DNA of 42,663 bases from MGBC163016 sp964462135 (GTDB taxonomy: Bacteria > Actinomycetota > Coriobacteriia > Coriobacteriales > Eggerthellaceae): assembly GCA_964462135.1 (NCBI GenBank), contig CAYWWK010000017.1:1-42663 (forward strand), given 5' to 3'. Made by a program: the position numbers and the translations under genes. Below are positions 34,751-42,663 of this stretch, piece by piece. Under the pieces are notes generated by a model that saw nothing but the letters and a program-made list of their open reading frames with translations, was not told the DNA's origin and searched no databases. How positions within the stretch are numbered: position 1 is the stretch's first letter; each line of letters begins with the position of its first letter.

Positions 34751-36100
34751 ATGAAACTGTCAAAGGAACAGATCGAAAAGATGTCGGAGGACTACCAGAA
34801 GATGTGCTGCCAGCACGTCGCCGAGCGCTCCGTCACGAAGAATGGCATCTTGGAATCGGCTGAAAGCGTCGATGTGCTCAAGCGGATGAGTCCGCCGAAC
34901 TTCGCGTTCACCATCGATGTTGACAGTCAGGCTGTGGCCAACCAGAAGATGTCCGGCCGTTGCTGGATGTTCGCCTGCCTGAATGTCCTGCGCTTCCACA
35001 TCGAGAAGGACCTAGATCTGCCGAAGGGAACCTTCGAGTTGTCTCAGGCCCATCTGGCGTTCTACAACAAGCTTGAGCGCGCCGCGTGGTTCCTTGAGCA
35101 CATCGTGGCGACCGCTGACAAGCCGCTTGATGACCGTGAGGTTGACTGGCTGATCAGCACGCCTATGGCCGACGGCGGCGATTGGGACATGATTGCCGCA
35201 TTGGTGAAGAAGTACGGCGTTATGCCGCATCAGGGCATGTCCGAAACCCACTGCACCAACGACACCGCCGAGCTGAACACCGTGCTGTCGCACCTGCTGC
35301 GTCAGGACGCCATCAAGCTGCGTCAGATGGCCAACGAGAAGAAGGACACCACGGCCACGCAGCTTGAGATGCTGAACGAGGTCTATCGCGTTCTGTGCGT
35401 ATGCTTCGGTGAGCCGCCCAAGAAGTTCGACTTCACCTACACGGACAACAAGGGCAAGTACCATGAGGATCGCGACATCACGCCGCTTGAGTTCGCGAAG
35501 AAGTACGTGAAGATCGACCTTGATGACTATGTGGGTGTCATCAACGTGCCTGGCGACAGCAACCCGTATGGCCACGTGTATGCCATCCAGGATTCCGACC
35601 AGATTCCTGAGCGCCGCAATCTGTACGTCAACGTGCCCATGGACGAGCTCAAGGGCTACGTCATCGAATCGCTGAAGGCCGGTGACCCGGTGTGGTTCGG
35701 CTCTGACGTGCTGCAGTGGTGTGACCGCATGGCTGGCGTCATGTCCGAGGATCTGTATGACCTGGAGAACATGTTCGGTGTGAAGTTCACCATGGACAAG
35801 GCTCAGCGCTTCGCCATGCACGAGAGCCTGCCCACCCATGCCATGACCATCGCTGGCGTGGACATCAAGGATGGTAAGCCTGACAAGTGGAAGATCGAGA
35901 ACTCCTGGGGCACTGAGAACCGTGGCCAGAAGACGGGCAACAATGGCTACTTCGTGTGCACTGACAAGTGGTTCGACAACTTCGTCTACGAGGTTGCCAT
36001 CCCCAAGAAGCTGTTGAAGCCTGAAACCTTGAAGGCGCTGGACTCCGAGCCCATCGTGTGGCCGTTCTGGAATACCTTCAACCCGGTCAGCAACCTGTAG
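34751..36100 (+). CDS. pepC: Aminopeptidase C (bleomycin hydrolase family, C1B)
   Basis: A 449-residue cytoplasmic cysteine peptidase that removes N-terminal residues from peptides. All catalytic residues are present: Gln in NQKMSGRCWMFA with Cys71, His363 in HAMTIAG, and Asn384 in ENSWGTENRG. The length is normal. Three in-frame ATGs exist (34721, 34739, 34751); GGAG lies six bases before the last, and MKLSKEQIEKM is a plausible family start. A strong terminator follows. It completes the peptidase and permease group of this region. Confidence 0.92.
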   Translation: MKLSKEQIEKMSEDYQKMCCQHVAERSVTKNGILESAESVDVLKRMSPPNFAFTIDVDSQAVANQKMSGRCWMFACLNVLRFHIEKDLDLPKGTFELSQAHLAFYNKLERAAWFLEHIVATADKPLDDREVDWLISTPMADGGDWDMIAALVKKYGVMPHQGMSETHCTNDTAELNTVLSHLLRQDAIKLRQMANEKKDTTATQLEMLNEVYRVLCVCFGEPPKKFDFTYTDNKGKYHEDRDITPLEFAKKYVKIDLDDYVGVINVPGDSNPYGHVYAIQDSDQIPERRNLYVNVPMDELKGYVIESLKAGDPVWFGSDVLQWCDRMAGVMSEDLYDLENMFGVKFTMDKAQRFAMHESLPTHAMTIAGVDIKDGKPDKWKIENSWGTENRGQKTGNNGYFVCTDKWFDNFVYEVAIPKKLLKPETLKALDSEPIVWPFWNTFNPVSNL

Positions 36101-36124
36101 TTGGCATTTCCGTTTGTCTGAAGA

Positions 36125-36158
36125 GAAACCCCTGCATCCAATCGGGTGCAGGGGTTTC
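36125..36158 (+). terminator. Terminator after the aminopeptidase gene
   Basis: GAAACCCCTGCA (36125-36136) and TGCAGGGGTTTC (36147-36158) form a perfect 12-bp stem with a 10-base loop. The downstream T-tract is short (GTGTTGCC), so it may work partly by stem strength. Confidence 0.75.
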
Positions 36159-36247
36159 GTGTTGCCTTCCGCTACGATCGGCCTTTCAGCTTCCATTGAG
36201 GAGCGCTTCTTACCATGGGTCACAGCAACCAAGCATGAAGGAGGCCC

Positions 36248-36970
36248 ATGGAATCCCAGCGAAGCACATTTCGGCGCAAGGAGATCAAGTACCAGCTTGA
36301 TGCATCGGCGCTCTCAACATTGTGGCGCATCGTTGCCACGCATCTACCTTCCAGTGTGTTCGGCACCTCTTGGGTAAGCAGCCTGTATCTGGATACGCCG
36401 GACCGCAGCATCATCGCGCATTCGATGGAAAAGCCGCTCTACAAGGAGAAGCTGCGCCTTCGCTGGTATGGAGCGCAATCTCTGGGACAGGCCCAGGATG
36501 TGTTCGTGGAATTGAAGAAGAAGTACAAGGGCATCGTCTACAAGCGCAGGCTCTTGGTGGATGCTGCAATCGCTCAGGCCTTTGTCGATCGGAAGCCGCA
36601 GGCACTGGGCGATTCCCAGATTGCGTGCGAATTGGAAGCGGCGCACAAGCGGATGGGGCCATTGGTCCCTTCTGCCTTGGTGATGTGCCAGCGGACCTCA
36701 TTCGGATCTGATGACGAAGGGGCACTGCGCGTCACCTTTGATACCGATCTGCATGTACGTGATCTGTTCGCAGAAGACCGTGTCGTCCACCTCTTGGAGC
36801 CGGCACATGGCATCATGGAGGTCAAGAGTGCGGGCGCCTATCCCTTCTGGCTGGTTCAGGCGCTCTCAAAGATGGGAATCTACCCCAGCAGCTTCTCGAA
36901 GTACGGTGCGTTCTATCAGCGGGTTTCCCGACAGCCACAGATGGCGAGGCGGGAGGTGGTCCATGCTTGA
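36248..36970 (+). CDS. VTC-domain protein (polyphosphate polymerase-like)
   Basis: A 240-residue protein made almost only of a VTC domain, the tunnel fold that polymerises polyphosphate in yeast Vtc4. Seen in order: FRRKEIKYQL, SLYLDTPD, KEKLRLRWYG, the ELKKKYKGIVYKRR strand pair, MEVKSAGAYPFW, and SKYGAFYQR at the end. The basic residues and the acidic metal-binding positions expected of the fold appear present. No membrane segment is seen; the overlapping next gene supplies one. Whether it makes polyphosphate or another product is not proven. In many Gram-positive bacteria such genes lie with DUF4956 and DUF4353 or CotH genes, exactly as here. Confidence 0.85.
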   Translation: MESQRSTFRRKEIKYQLDASALSTLWRIVATHLPSSVFGTSWVSSLYLDTPDRSIIAHSMEKPLYKEKLRLRWYGAQSLGQAQDVFVELKKKYKGIVYKRRLLVDAAIAQAFVDRKPQALGDSQIACELEAAHKRMGPLVPSALVMCQRTSFGSDDEGALRVTFDTDLHVRDLFAEDRVVHLLEPAHGIMEVKSAGAYPFWLVQALSKMGIYPSSFSKYGAFYQRVSRQPQMARREVVHA

Positions 36971-37658
36971 GAGTACGTTCACATCCGTCTTCGGCACGGT
37001 GGATTCCCTGGTGACTGGGGTGACCAGTGCCGAATTCCTTCTCTGCTGCGTTGTCTCTCTCGTCTTGGGAGCCATTGCGGCTGGTGTCTATATGATCCGT
37101 CATGACTATTCGAAGAGCTTCGTGGTCACGCTGGCGTTGCTGCCCCTGATTGTGCAGGTGGTCATCACGCTGGTGAATGGCAACCTGGGAGCCGGCATTG
37201 CGGTCATGGGTGTCTTCAACCTGGTGCGCTTCCGGTCCATTCCGGGCAGCGCCAAGGATATCGGCAGCGTCTTCTTCGCCATGGCCATTGGTCTTGCCAC
37301 GGGCATGGGCTTCCTCACATTGGCCGTTCTCTTCACCGTCATCGTATCGGTGGCGAACATCGCCTATGCGTTCTCGCCCTTCGGACATCAGGCGGAGCCG
37401 ACGAAGACGTTGAGCGTGACCATCCCAGAGGATTTGGCCTTCGATGGTCTGTTCGATGAGGCGCTTCAGCGGTTCACCTCGTTCTCGGAATTGGTGGAGA
37501 TACGCACGACGAACATGGGGAGTCTCTATCAACTGCAATACCGCGTGCGCATGAAGCGGCGGGGAGAGGAGAAGCAGCTGATAGATGAATTACGCTGCCT
37601 CAACGGCAATCTCAAGATAGCCCTGACCACTGCCCCCAGCATGCAGGGCACGCTCTGA
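36963..37658 (+). CDS. DUF4956 membrane protein
   Basis: A 231-residue protein with about four membrane helices (residues 20-145) and a soluble C-terminal ferredoxin-like half (KTLSVTIPEDLAFDGLFDEA, then a strand-rich end). The motif FNLVRFRSIPGSAKDIGSVF is the family signature. The ATG at 36963 overlaps the end of the VTC gene by eight bases, so the two products are probably made together and may form one membrane enzyme complex. The family function is unknown. Confidence 0.88.
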   Translation: MLESTFTSVFGTVDSLVTGVTSAEFLLCCVVSLVLGAIAAGVYMIRHDYSKSFVVTLALLPLIVQVVITLVNGNLGAGIAVMGVFNLVRFRSIPGSAKDIGSVFFAMAIGLATGMGFLTLAVLFTVIVSVANIAYAFSPFGHQAEPTKTLSVTIPEDLAFDGLFDEALQRFTSFSELVEIRTTNMGSLYQLQYRVRMKRRGEEKQLIDELRCLNGNLKIALTTAPSMQGTL

Positions 37659-37718
37659 CCAATCGAGCTCTTGCGGACTCAATACCAAACCCAATACGAC
37701 CAAAGGAGTGAATGAATC

Positions 37719-39305
37719 ATGTCATTGTTGCGAAATGCAGGTGTCTGTCTCTTGGCTGGTACGCTGACCTTGACTTTGATGGGATGCGCAGGAACGGAAG
37801 CGTCTTCTGTGCGCGATGACACCCACGAGCCTCCCGGCATGTCGGTCCAAGACAGCGCCTTCTTCGACATCTCAGCGCTGGACTTGGATTTCAGCAAGCG
37901 TGACCGTGATGCCGACTATGACGAAGCTGCGGCCACCAAGGTCACCTTCTCAGACAGCGGAGTCCAGATAGACGGCACGGGTGCCGCAGCGGAGGGCCAG
38001 GCGGTCACCCTTTCGCAGGAAGGCACATATGTGGTGAGTGGCACTGCCAATCAGGGGCAGCTTGTCGTCGATGCGGGTGATGAGGACAAGATCCAGGTTG
38101 TGCTGGCGAACGCGCAGATCCACAATGCGTCCGGCCCTGCTCTGTACGTGAACAACGCTGACAAATGCTTCATCACCTTGGCTGAGGGGACCGACAACAG
38201 CCTGTCGGATGGGCAGTCCTATGAGCTTGCCAGTGAGGATGACAACCGGGATGCGGCTGTGTTCAGCAGAGATGACCTGACCATCAACGGGGCAGGCTCC
38301 CTGACGGTGACGGGAAGCTATCAGCACGCCATCTGCTCCAAGGACGACTTGGTCATTGCGGGAGGCACCTTGCGCATCAGTGCGAAAGAGGATGCATTCC
38401 AAGGCAAGGACTGCATCAAGATGGCCGAGGGTGCGGTAACGGTGAATGCGGGCGACGGCGCTTTTCACAGCGATGGGTATCTCTACGTGCAGAACGGCAC
38501 GGTTTCCGTGGAGTCGTGCTACGAAGGCTACGAAGGCGAGCAGATCATCATTGATGGAGGCAGCCATGCCATCATCGCCTCGGATGATGCATTGAATGCA
38601 GCCCTGTCTGAGGAAGGAGGCACGGCAACGTCAACGGATGCGGGAGGTCCTGCCGACATGGCTCCTTCAAGCAGTGATTGCCTGATTCAGATCAATGGGG
38701 GTTCGCTGAATCTGTCAGGAGGCAATGATGGCATCGACAGCAACGGGAACGTGCTGATCGAAGGAGGCACCGTGCTGGTCAGTGGACCCGATGCGGGTAT
38801 GGATGGATCGCTGGACTATGACCTCAGCGCCCAGATCAATGGCGGTTGCGTCTTGATGACGGGTGCGGTGGGGAGCACGCGCGGTCTGGATGAATCCGAG
38901 CAATCAGTGACCTATGGGCAGGCGCAGGGAAGCCAAGGAGAGGAAGTCTCCCTCATGGATGCCGAAGGGGAAGTCCTGGCATCCCAGGTTGCTTCGTGTG
39001 ATTTCTCCACCGTGTTGGCCTCCAGCCCCCAGATATCCGAGGGCGATGCCTTTTTCATCCAATGTGGAAGTGAGAGAATGGAACTCACCATGGGTAGCAT
39101 CGCGGAAGGCGCATTCGGCGGCCCTGAAGTTGGTGGAGGCGGCCGGGACATGGCGCTTCCCGATGGCTCGCCAGCGGATATGCCTGAGGCACCAGAAGCG
39201 CCGGACGGGAATGCCCCTGAGAAGGTAGGCGGATCTGGGAACGCAGGCGCTCCACCGTCAGGGAAGGAGGCACCTGGCCTTGCAGATTCTCGTCGTGGAA
39301 GATGA
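37719..39305 (+). CDS. DUF4353 carbohydrate-binding lipoprotein
   Basis: A 528-residue exported lipoprotein. The signal ends in a lipobox LMGC (Cys23). The body has right-handed beta-helix style repeats typical of DUF4353 (DDLTINGAGSLTVTGSYQHA, DLVIAGGTLRISAKEDAFQG, GNDGIDSNGNVLIEGGTVLV). The last 70 residues are Gly/Pro/Ala-rich. Family members are annotated as carbohydrate-binding and in Gram-positive bacteria accompany VTC, DUF4956 and CotH proteins. A CotH kinase gene is missing here. AAAGGAG precedes the ATG. The 3' end overlaps the response-regulator gene by 26 bases. Confidence 0.85.
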   Translation: MSLLRNAGVCLLAGTLTLTLMGCAGTEASSVRDDTHEPPGMSVQDSAFFDISALDLDFSKRDRDADYDEAAATKVTFSDSGVQIDGTGAAAEGQAVTLSQEGTYVVSGTANQGQLVVDAGDEDKIQVVLANAQIHNASGPALYVNNADKCFITLAEGTDNSLSDGQSYELASEDDNRDAAVFSRDDLTINGAGSLTVTGSYQHAICSKDDLVIAGGTLRISAKEDAFQGKDCIKMAEGAVTVNAGDGAFHSDGYLYVQNGTVSVESCYEGYEGEQIIIDGGSHAIIASDDALNAALSEEGGTATSTDAGGPADMAPSSSDCLIQINGGSLNLSGGNDGIDSNGNVLIEGGTVLVSGPDAGMDGSLDYDLSAQINGGCVLMTGAVGSTRGLDESEQSVTYGQAQGSQGEEVSLMDAEGEVLASQVASCDFSTVLASSPQISEGDAFFIQCGSERMELTMGSIAEGAFGGPEVGGGGRDMALPDGSPADMPEAPEAPDGNAPEKVGGSGNAGAPPSGKEAPGLADSRRGR

Positions 39306-39957
39306 TGCGGAGCTTTCAGACATCTTGGTGCATGTCCTCAAGCGCGAGGGGTACGAAACCGATGCCGTCTTCGACGGTCGAATGGGTTTGGAGTATGCAA
39401 AGAGCGGCACGTATGATGCCATCATTCTGGATGTGATGCTTCCGAATCTCGATGGATTCCAGGTTGTGCGCGCATTGCGGGCGGCGGGAGTGGAAACACC
39501 CGTCCTCATGCTGACGGCTTTGGGGTCTGTGCCGGACAGGGTCGAGGGTCTTGATGGCGGGGCAGATCAGTATGTTTCCAAGCCCTTCTCTCCACGAGAG
39601 CTCCTTGCGCGTTTGCGAGCGCTCACCCGACGCACGGCTGCTCCCGTTGCCGATACGCTGGTGGCAGGAGATGTGACGCTGGATGGCGGCGCCTATGCGC
39701 TCTCATGCGGGGATGAGATGGTCAAGCTTTCTGATCAGGAGTATCTGCTGGCCCGGCTGCTCTTCGAGAACCCCCAGCGTTTGCTCACGCGTGCGCAGAT
39801 TGCTGAAGGTGCGTGGAAGGGGTTGCAGGTGGAGGATCACACCATTGATGCGTATATCTCCCTCCTTCGCAAGAAGCTTGGCTTTCTGAGTGCGAAAGCG
39901 GGAATAGAGACCCAACGCGGGATCGGCTATCGTTTGGTGGCCTTGGAGGAGGAATGA
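39280..39957 (+). CDS. OmpR-family response regulator
   Basis: A 225-residue two-domain regulator: a receiver with the acidic pair VEDDAE (8-9), phospho-acceptor Asp51 in ILDVMLPNLDG, Thr79-like MLTALG and SKPFSPRELLARLRAL, then an OmpR/PhoB winged helix ending IETQRGIGYRLV. The start is the TTG at 39280: AGGAGG lies nine bases upstream and no earlier ATG gives the receiver strand MQILVVEDD. It overlaps the lipoprotein gene by 26 bases, so the sensor pair is co-transcribed with the VTC cluster and probably controls it or nearby genes. Confidence 0.93.
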   Translation: MQILVVEDDAELSDILVHVLKREGYETDAVFDGRMGLEYAKSGTYDAIILDVMLPNLDGFQVVRALRAAGVETPVLMLTALGSVPDRVEGLDGGADQYVSKPFSPRELLARLRALTRRTAAPVADTLVAGDVTLDGGAYALSCGDEMVKLSDQEYLLARLLFENPQRLLTRAQIAEGAWKGLQVEDHTIDAYISLLRKKLGFLSAKAGIETQRGIGYRLVALEEE

Positions 39958-39979
39958 CATCGGAGGGGAGGCGTGCACG

Positions 39980-41323
39980 GTGAGTCGCACGACGGGCATG
40001 CTGCGCAAGCTCCAGATCAAGTTCATGGTCATGGTCATGGTCGTGGTCGCTGTCATCTTGGCGGCGGTGTTCGCCTGTGCGTTGATTCTGACCAACCAAG
40101 ATGTGGAAGGGCGGCTTCACGAAGCCATGGAAGGTGCGATCGATCGCACGGCGGAAGCAGCCGTGCCTCCATCCGGGGAAAGGGGAGCACAGCCTCGGTC
40201 GGGCAGTGAGGGCAAAGCTGCCGATGGAGAGGGTTGGTTCGCTCCACCTGAGCTGGGGCGCCATCCCTCTGAACCGAGTGGAAAACCGGTGGCGGTCTAT
40301 CGGTTGAAGGATGGCGTGCTGGATATCGCCCCTCGTTCCAGTGCTCTGCTGGATGAAGCGGGACTGACGGTGGCTGCATCGGTATGCGCTGACGCTCCTT
40401 TGGGAACGGGGTCCATTCCTTCGCTGGGTCTCGTGTACTTGAAGCGTTCCGTTGCCGATGAGGTCTATGTGGCCTTTGCCGCCGATGAGGTTGCAGCCAA
40501 CCAGCAGAACTTGATCATGGTCTTCGCAGGAGTAGGAATTGGCGCGTTCGTGCTCTTCCTGGTGGCGAGCGTCCTCTTCTCGCGCTGGGCCTTGCGACCC
40601 GTGCAAATGGCATGGGATCAGCAGCGCGTCTTCGTGGCGAACGCCTCGCACGAGCTCAAGACCCCGCTTTCCATCATCAAGGCCAATACGGAGATACTGC
40701 TTGAGGAACCCGATGCGACGGAAGCCGACCGGGTGCGTTGGCTGCGAAGCACCAAGAACGCAGCGGATGGCATGACGGACTTGGTGGGAGACCTCCTGAC
40801 CTTGGCGGGTCTTGATGAGCGGGGAGAGACGAAGAATGCCGCGAATGCGGTATCGGGGGAAAGTCAGCTGGTGGATGTGGCGCGCGTGGTGGAAGGGTGT
40901 GCCCTTTCGTTCGAATCGTGTGCCCTCGAAGAGGGATTCACGCTCAAAACCGATGTCCAAGAGCCCATGGAAGCCCGTCTGGATGCTGATGCGCTCAAGC
41001 GCATCGTTGACATCCTGCTGGACAACGCTTGCAAATACGTGAAGCCGAACGGATTGGTAACGGTGCAGCTTGTTGCCTGCGCGAACCATGAGGCAGCCTT
41101 GAGGGTGACGAACACGGGGCCAGCGCTTGATCCTGAGACCATGACGCATCTCTTCGATCGATTCTATCGCTCTCCCGAGGCACGGGGTTCATCTGATGGG
41201 CACGGGCTGGGCCTTGCCATTGCTCAGGAATTGGCCCAACAGATGAAGGCAGAACTGACGGCGTCAAGCGAAGAGGGGCAAACCGTGTTCTCGTTGAGGT
41301 TCTCTTGGGCCTCGAAAGAGTGA
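39980..41323 (+). CDS. Sensor histidine kinase
   Basis: A 447-residue membrane kinase paired with the preceding regulator. Helix 1 is about 14-37, an extracellular domain of about 140 residues follows, helix 2 is about 178-202. Then come the dimerisation helix with His224 in VFVANASHELKTPLS, the N-box LLDNACKYV, and G-boxes DGHGLGLAIAQ. The GTG at 39980 follows GGAGGGGAGG with a good gap; an ATG six codons later is possible. The outer domain has no family I recognise. It may sense a surface or envelope state. Confidence 0.92.
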   Translation: MSRTTGMLRKLQIKFMVMVMVVVAVILAAVFACALILTNQDVEGRLHEAMEGAIDRTAEAAVPPSGERGAQPRSGSEGKAADGEGWFAPPELGRHPSEPSGKPVAVYRLKDGVLDIAPRSSALLDEAGLTVAASVCADAPLGTGSIPSLGLVYLKRSVADEVYVAFAADEVAANQQNLIMVFAGVGIGAFVLFLVASVLFSRWALRPVQMAWDQQRVFVANASHELKTPLSIIKANTEILLEEPDATEADRVRWLRSTKNAADGMTDLVGDLLTLAGLDERGETKNAANAVSGESQLVDVARVVEGCALSFESCALEEGFTLKTDVQEPMEARLDADALKRIVDILLDNACKYVKPNGLVTVQLVACANHEAALRVTNTGPALDPETMTHLFDRFYRSPEARGSSDGHGLGLAIAQELAQQMKAELTASSEEGQTVFSLRFSWASKE

Positions 41324-41365
41324 TCGGGGCAATGGGGATTGACTCATCTGTCAGGCAGTCACGCG

Positions 41366-41406
41366 ATTGACGGTTTGTCAATTCTGTTCATTGACGGTGC
41401 GTCAAT
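41366..41406 (+). promoter_or_regulatory. Two TetR-type operators
   Basis: ATTGAC-ggttt-GTCAAT (41366-41382) and ATTGAC-ggtgc-GTCAAT (41390-41406) are identical palindromes with 5-base centres, 24 bp apart. They stand just upstream of a TetR gene and cover its probable -35, so autorepression is expected. Confidence 0.85.
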
Positions 41407-41418
41407 CTAAACGATAAC
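41391..41418 (+). promoter_or_regulatory. Promoter of the tetR/DUF5692 operon
   Basis: -35 TTGACG (41391-41396), a 16-bp spacer, -10 GATAAC (41413-41418). The -35 is part of the second operator. Confidence 0.55.
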
Positions 41419-41448
41419 CTTCCTGCTAACCTTTGAAAGCAGGAAGCG

Positions 41449-42054
41449 ATGATCAAGCGGGATGCAACCATACCTTCTGAGCACGATGTGCCATCGGGAG
41501 ACGTTCGTCGTTTGGAGATCATCGCGGCAACGCGTGAACTGTATGAAGAGAAGGGCCTTTCCAAGACCACTGTTCAAGACATCACCAATCGCGTTGGTGT
41601 GACGCGCACGCTGTTCTATCACTATTTTCCTGACAAGGATGCAGTCACCATGGCGGTCTTGGATGACTACATCGCTGATTACGTTGAGGCGCTCACCTAC
41701 TGGAACGAGGAGCGCAACGAGGGCGAGGTTGACCAGGCGCTGGCTTCAGTGGTCAAGCTGCTGAGGCTTGCGCTTTTCGAACAGGACCCCTTCCATGTGG
41801 CCTTGGCCTCTCGGGAGAATGCCGCCTTGTATCTGGAATTCGTCAATCGCGTGGCGCATCACACAGCCAATTACATCATCGAAACCACGGTGCAGGACTA
41901 CGCTGCTTTGCATGAGATTCGGATCCAGCATCTCTATGAGACGTTTTATGTGCTCATAGTGGGTGTGATTGGGTATCTGCGCAACCACCCCGACGCTGAC
42001 GATGCCATCATCGCCGATGTGATCGCGCAGACGCTCCATATGGACAGGTCGTAG
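41449..42054 (+). CDS. TetR/AcrR-family regulator
   Basis: A 201-residue repressor. The DNA-binding part (about 20-70) reads RRLEIIAATRELYEEKGLSK, TTVQDITNRVGVTRTLFYHY and FPDKDAV, a standard TetR helix-turn-helix. The C-terminal ligand domain is mostly helical and its ligand is unknown. CAGGAAGCG precedes the ATG. The gene lies 38 bases before a DUF5692 membrane protein, and two palindromes sit on the promoter, so it probably represses both. Confidence 0.92.
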   Translation: MIKRDATIPSEHDVPSGDVRRLEIIAATRELYEEKGLSKTTVQDITNRVGVTRTLFYHYFPDKDAVTMAVLDDYIADYVEALTYWNEERNEGEVDQALASVVKLLRLALFEQDPFHVALASRENAALYLEFVNRVAHHTANYIIETTVQDYAALHEIRIQHLYETFYVLIVGVIGYLRNHPDADDAIIADVIAQTLHMDRS

Positions 42055-42092
42055 AAGGCTAGAAACGAGAAGGAAGTCAGAAGGAGGCAAGG

Positions 42093-42663
42093 ATGCTATT
42101 CGATGTCTATGGACCGAATGCGCTGTTCCAATGGACGGGGCTCATCATGGTGCTTTTGGCGCTCATTCTGCTGAATGAGTTCGCGCGGCGCACGAAGTTC
42201 GGAGGATGCTTCATGTTCTTCGGCGTGTGTGGTGCGATGACCATCTACTGCATCGCCATTGGCATAGGGGCGGCTGCGGGAGCTGATTGGGCGGTCAACA
42301 ATCCCACGCATACCACCATGAACAGCTGGTTCCATTATGCAAAGGTGTATGCCGCCACAGCTGGATGTATCGGCTTCATGATGCTCAAGTACAGCTGGGG
42401 CAAGGTTGGACGCTCGCACTGGTTCAAGGCGTTCCCCTTCGTCATCGTGGCCATCAACATCCTCATCGCCGTCGTCTCTGACTTCGAGAGCGCCATCCGT
42501 GCCTGGGGCACCAGCTGGGTGTCCACGGAAGGTGTGGTGCTCAACGGTGGCTGGCACAACGTGTTCAACGGCATCGCGGGCCTGCTCAACATCGCCTGCA
42601 TGACCGGTTGGTTCGGCATCTACATCTCCAAGAAGCGCCAGGACATGCTGTGGCCTGACATGA
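42093..42663 (+). CDS. DUF5692-like membrane protein, cut by the window end
   Basis: The frame opens at ATG 42093 (AAGGAGGCAAGG just upstream) and stays open for 190 codons to the window edge, so only the N-terminal part is seen. It begins MLFDVYGPNALFQWTGLIMV, contains at least five hydrophobic helices and motifs like RTKFGGCFMFFGV and HYAKVYAATAGCIGFMMLKY, which agree with the DUF5692 family as I remember it. Its function is unknown. It is the likely target of the TetR regulator. Confidence 0.75.
   Translation, partial: MLFDVYGPNALFQWTGLIMVLLALILLNEFARRTKFGGCFMFFGVCGAMTIYCIAIGIGAAAGADWAVNNPTHTTMNSWFHYAKVYAATAGCIGFMMLKYSWGKVGRSHWFKAFPFVIVAINILIAVVSDFESAIRAWGTSWVSTEGVVLNGGWHNVFNGIAGLLNIACMTGWFGIYISKKRQDMLWPDM

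Noticed and set aside
35012..36232. Long antisense frame (406 codons) over the aminopeptidase gene
   Set aside because: It is the shadow of a gene with full catalytic motifs; its translation has low-complexity His/Val-rich character and no start signal.

Overview
The window looks like chromosomal DNA of a moderately GC-rich anaerobic actinobacterium. A Coriobacteriia/Eggerthellales genome, Slackia-like, is my best guess. It is inferred from codon style, the peptidase and amino-acid-permease content, non-LPXTG surface proteins and the lack of outer-membrane Pel parts, not from a marker gene. No rRNA, tRNA, CRISPR array, transposase or phage gene was recognised.

Layout. 1-3,100: a non-coding, hairpin-rich start, an AAA/DUF4143 ATPase flanked by copies of one hairpin repeat, and a divergent AlbA_2-wHTH regulator. 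3,102-8,030: a giant MBG-repeat surface protein. 8,192-9,618: an XRE antitoxin/zeta toxin pair with twin operators. 10,418-20,413: the centrepiece, a Pel-type exopolysaccharide locus of a single-membrane cell. Its order is a 148-residue membrane miniprotein, a PelA-position (DUF2194-like) protein, PelF, PelG, a BspA-like surface protein, a PelD fused to an SDR domain, and PelE. 21,177-23,388: another large surface protein, split by a one-base frameshift.

23,468-27,345 (minus strand): DUF362 protein, ClC channel and C69 dipeptidase. 27,739-36,100 (plus strand): two APC permeases, an S10 carboxypeptidase-like protein, a C45-like hydrolase and a C1B aminopeptidase, which together look like a peptide and amino-acid use island. 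36,248-41,323: VTC-domain protein, DUF4956 membrane protein, DUF4353 lipoprotein, response regulator and histidine kinase. 41,366-end: a TetR regulator with two operators and a DUF5692 membrane protein cut by the window edge.

How it fits together. PelF would polymerise a hexosamine-type polymer and PelG would export it. PelE and PelD would form the membrane regulatory complex, and PelD keeps the c-di-GMP I-site RxxD while its GGDEF motif is destroyed. Four surface proteins in or beside the locus share a C-terminal membrane segment with a charged tail. Three of them also share a colinear 38-residue N-terminus, and two share a long upstream element with a TGACAGGG inverted repeat. The most novel proposal here is that these proteins form a co-regulated surface system partnered with the Pel-like polymer. 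No computation or database search was possible; family calls rest on motifs read by eye.
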